A stretch of DNA of 5,661 nucleotides. Origin: Spirochaetaceae bacterium. Lineage in GTDB: Bacteria; Spirochaetota; Spirochaetia; Treponematales; Breznakiellaceae. The translations under genes and the position numbers were made by a program. Position 1 is the first letter of the stretch. Every line of letters starts with the position of its first letter. Shown piece by piece: positions 5,477-5,661 of the stretch. The stretch lies in contig JAITCP010000172.1 in assembly GCA_031283025.1 (NCBI GenBank), positions 1-5,661 of the forward strand, in the 5' to 3' direction. A model generated the notes under the pieces. That model worked only from the letters and a program-made list of their open reading frames with translations, ran no database searches and was not told the origin of the DNA.

Positions 5477-5661
5477 AGTTTACTTTAGCCAAAATAGGCG
5501 GGGATTGCTATGTGCTCCGGGCCTTTTACCCCGCCGAAACAGCAACCGGGTGTTTCTGATTATTGGGGGAGGCGCACGCCTGACAAATATCACTGAAAAA
5601 ACGGACGCTTTATTAGTTTTGTTTCATATGGGCGGCGGGAAGAACACCCCTTCAGGCCGCA
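5477..5661. other. 185-bp right-edge region without an assignable gene
   Basis: The region lies upstream of the HAD gene and should hold its promoter; a TAAAGT (5487-5482, minus strand, 4 of 6 to TATAAT) ends 5 nt before the ATG but has no good -35 partner. A small perfect inverted repeat AGGCG/CGCCT lies at 5570-5581. On the plus strand a 28-codon frame (ATG 5510 to TGA 5596) and a frame open to the right edge (possible starts TTG 5505, GTG 5550, ATG 5628) exist, but none has a well-placed ribosome binding site. On the minus strand short frames enter from the edge and stop at 5592 or earlier; one could be the 3' end of another gene. Confidence 0.4.

Noticed and set aside
4705..5488. Three plus-strand frames over the HAD gene
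   Set aside because: All are antisense to a full-length protein with four intact HAD motifs.
1..5661. CRISPR array, tRNA, rRNA, riboswitch, insertion sequence or prophage
   Set aside because: No regularly spaced repeats, cloverleaf, transposase or phage motif, or long structured leader was seen. The only repeats are the short ones at 14-95.

Overview
This window looks like an ordinary chromosomal housekeeping segment of a spirochaete, most likely Treponema or a close relative, possibly of the termite-gut kind. That placement is an inference from the style of the MurE, RsmG and acyl-CoA synthetase proteins and the balanced base composition; no rRNA or other marker gene is present to prove it. 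I see no tRNA, rRNA, CRISPR array, transposase, phage gene or defence system.

Layout, left to right. (1) Positions 1-757, minus strand: the 16S rRNA methyltransferase gene rsmG. It runs off the left edge with no stop codon and carries an unusual C-terminal tail rich in perfect inverted repeats. (2) A 51-bp divergent gap (758-808) with a plausible murE promoter. (3) Positions 809-2443, plus strand: murE, the muramyl tripeptide ligase of peptidoglycan synthesis. (4) Positions 2501-2710, plus strand: a 69-residue protein of unknown function with a TTG start and a strong ribosome binding site, probably cotranscribed with murE. (5) Positions 2753-4495, minus strand and convergent: an AMP-forming acyl-CoA synthetase of the long-chain type. 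(6) A 114-bp AT-rich gap (4496-4609) with promoter-like boxes and a hairpin. (7) Positions 4610-5476, minus strand: a Cof-type HAD phosphatase. (8) Positions 5477-5661: 185 bp in which I can assign no gene.

The genes do not form one pathway. RsmG modifies the ribosome, MurE builds the cell wall, the synthetase activates fatty or other carboxylic acids, and the HAD enzyme probably dephosphorylates a small metabolite. The most interesting points are the palindrome-rich, in-frame extension at the end of rsmG, which may be a protein-coding palindromic repeat; the possible leaderless start of the acyl-CoA synthetase; the DEDPR variant of the MurE specificity motif; and the unknown small gene behind murE. 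I did not find a convincing new multi-gene system here.
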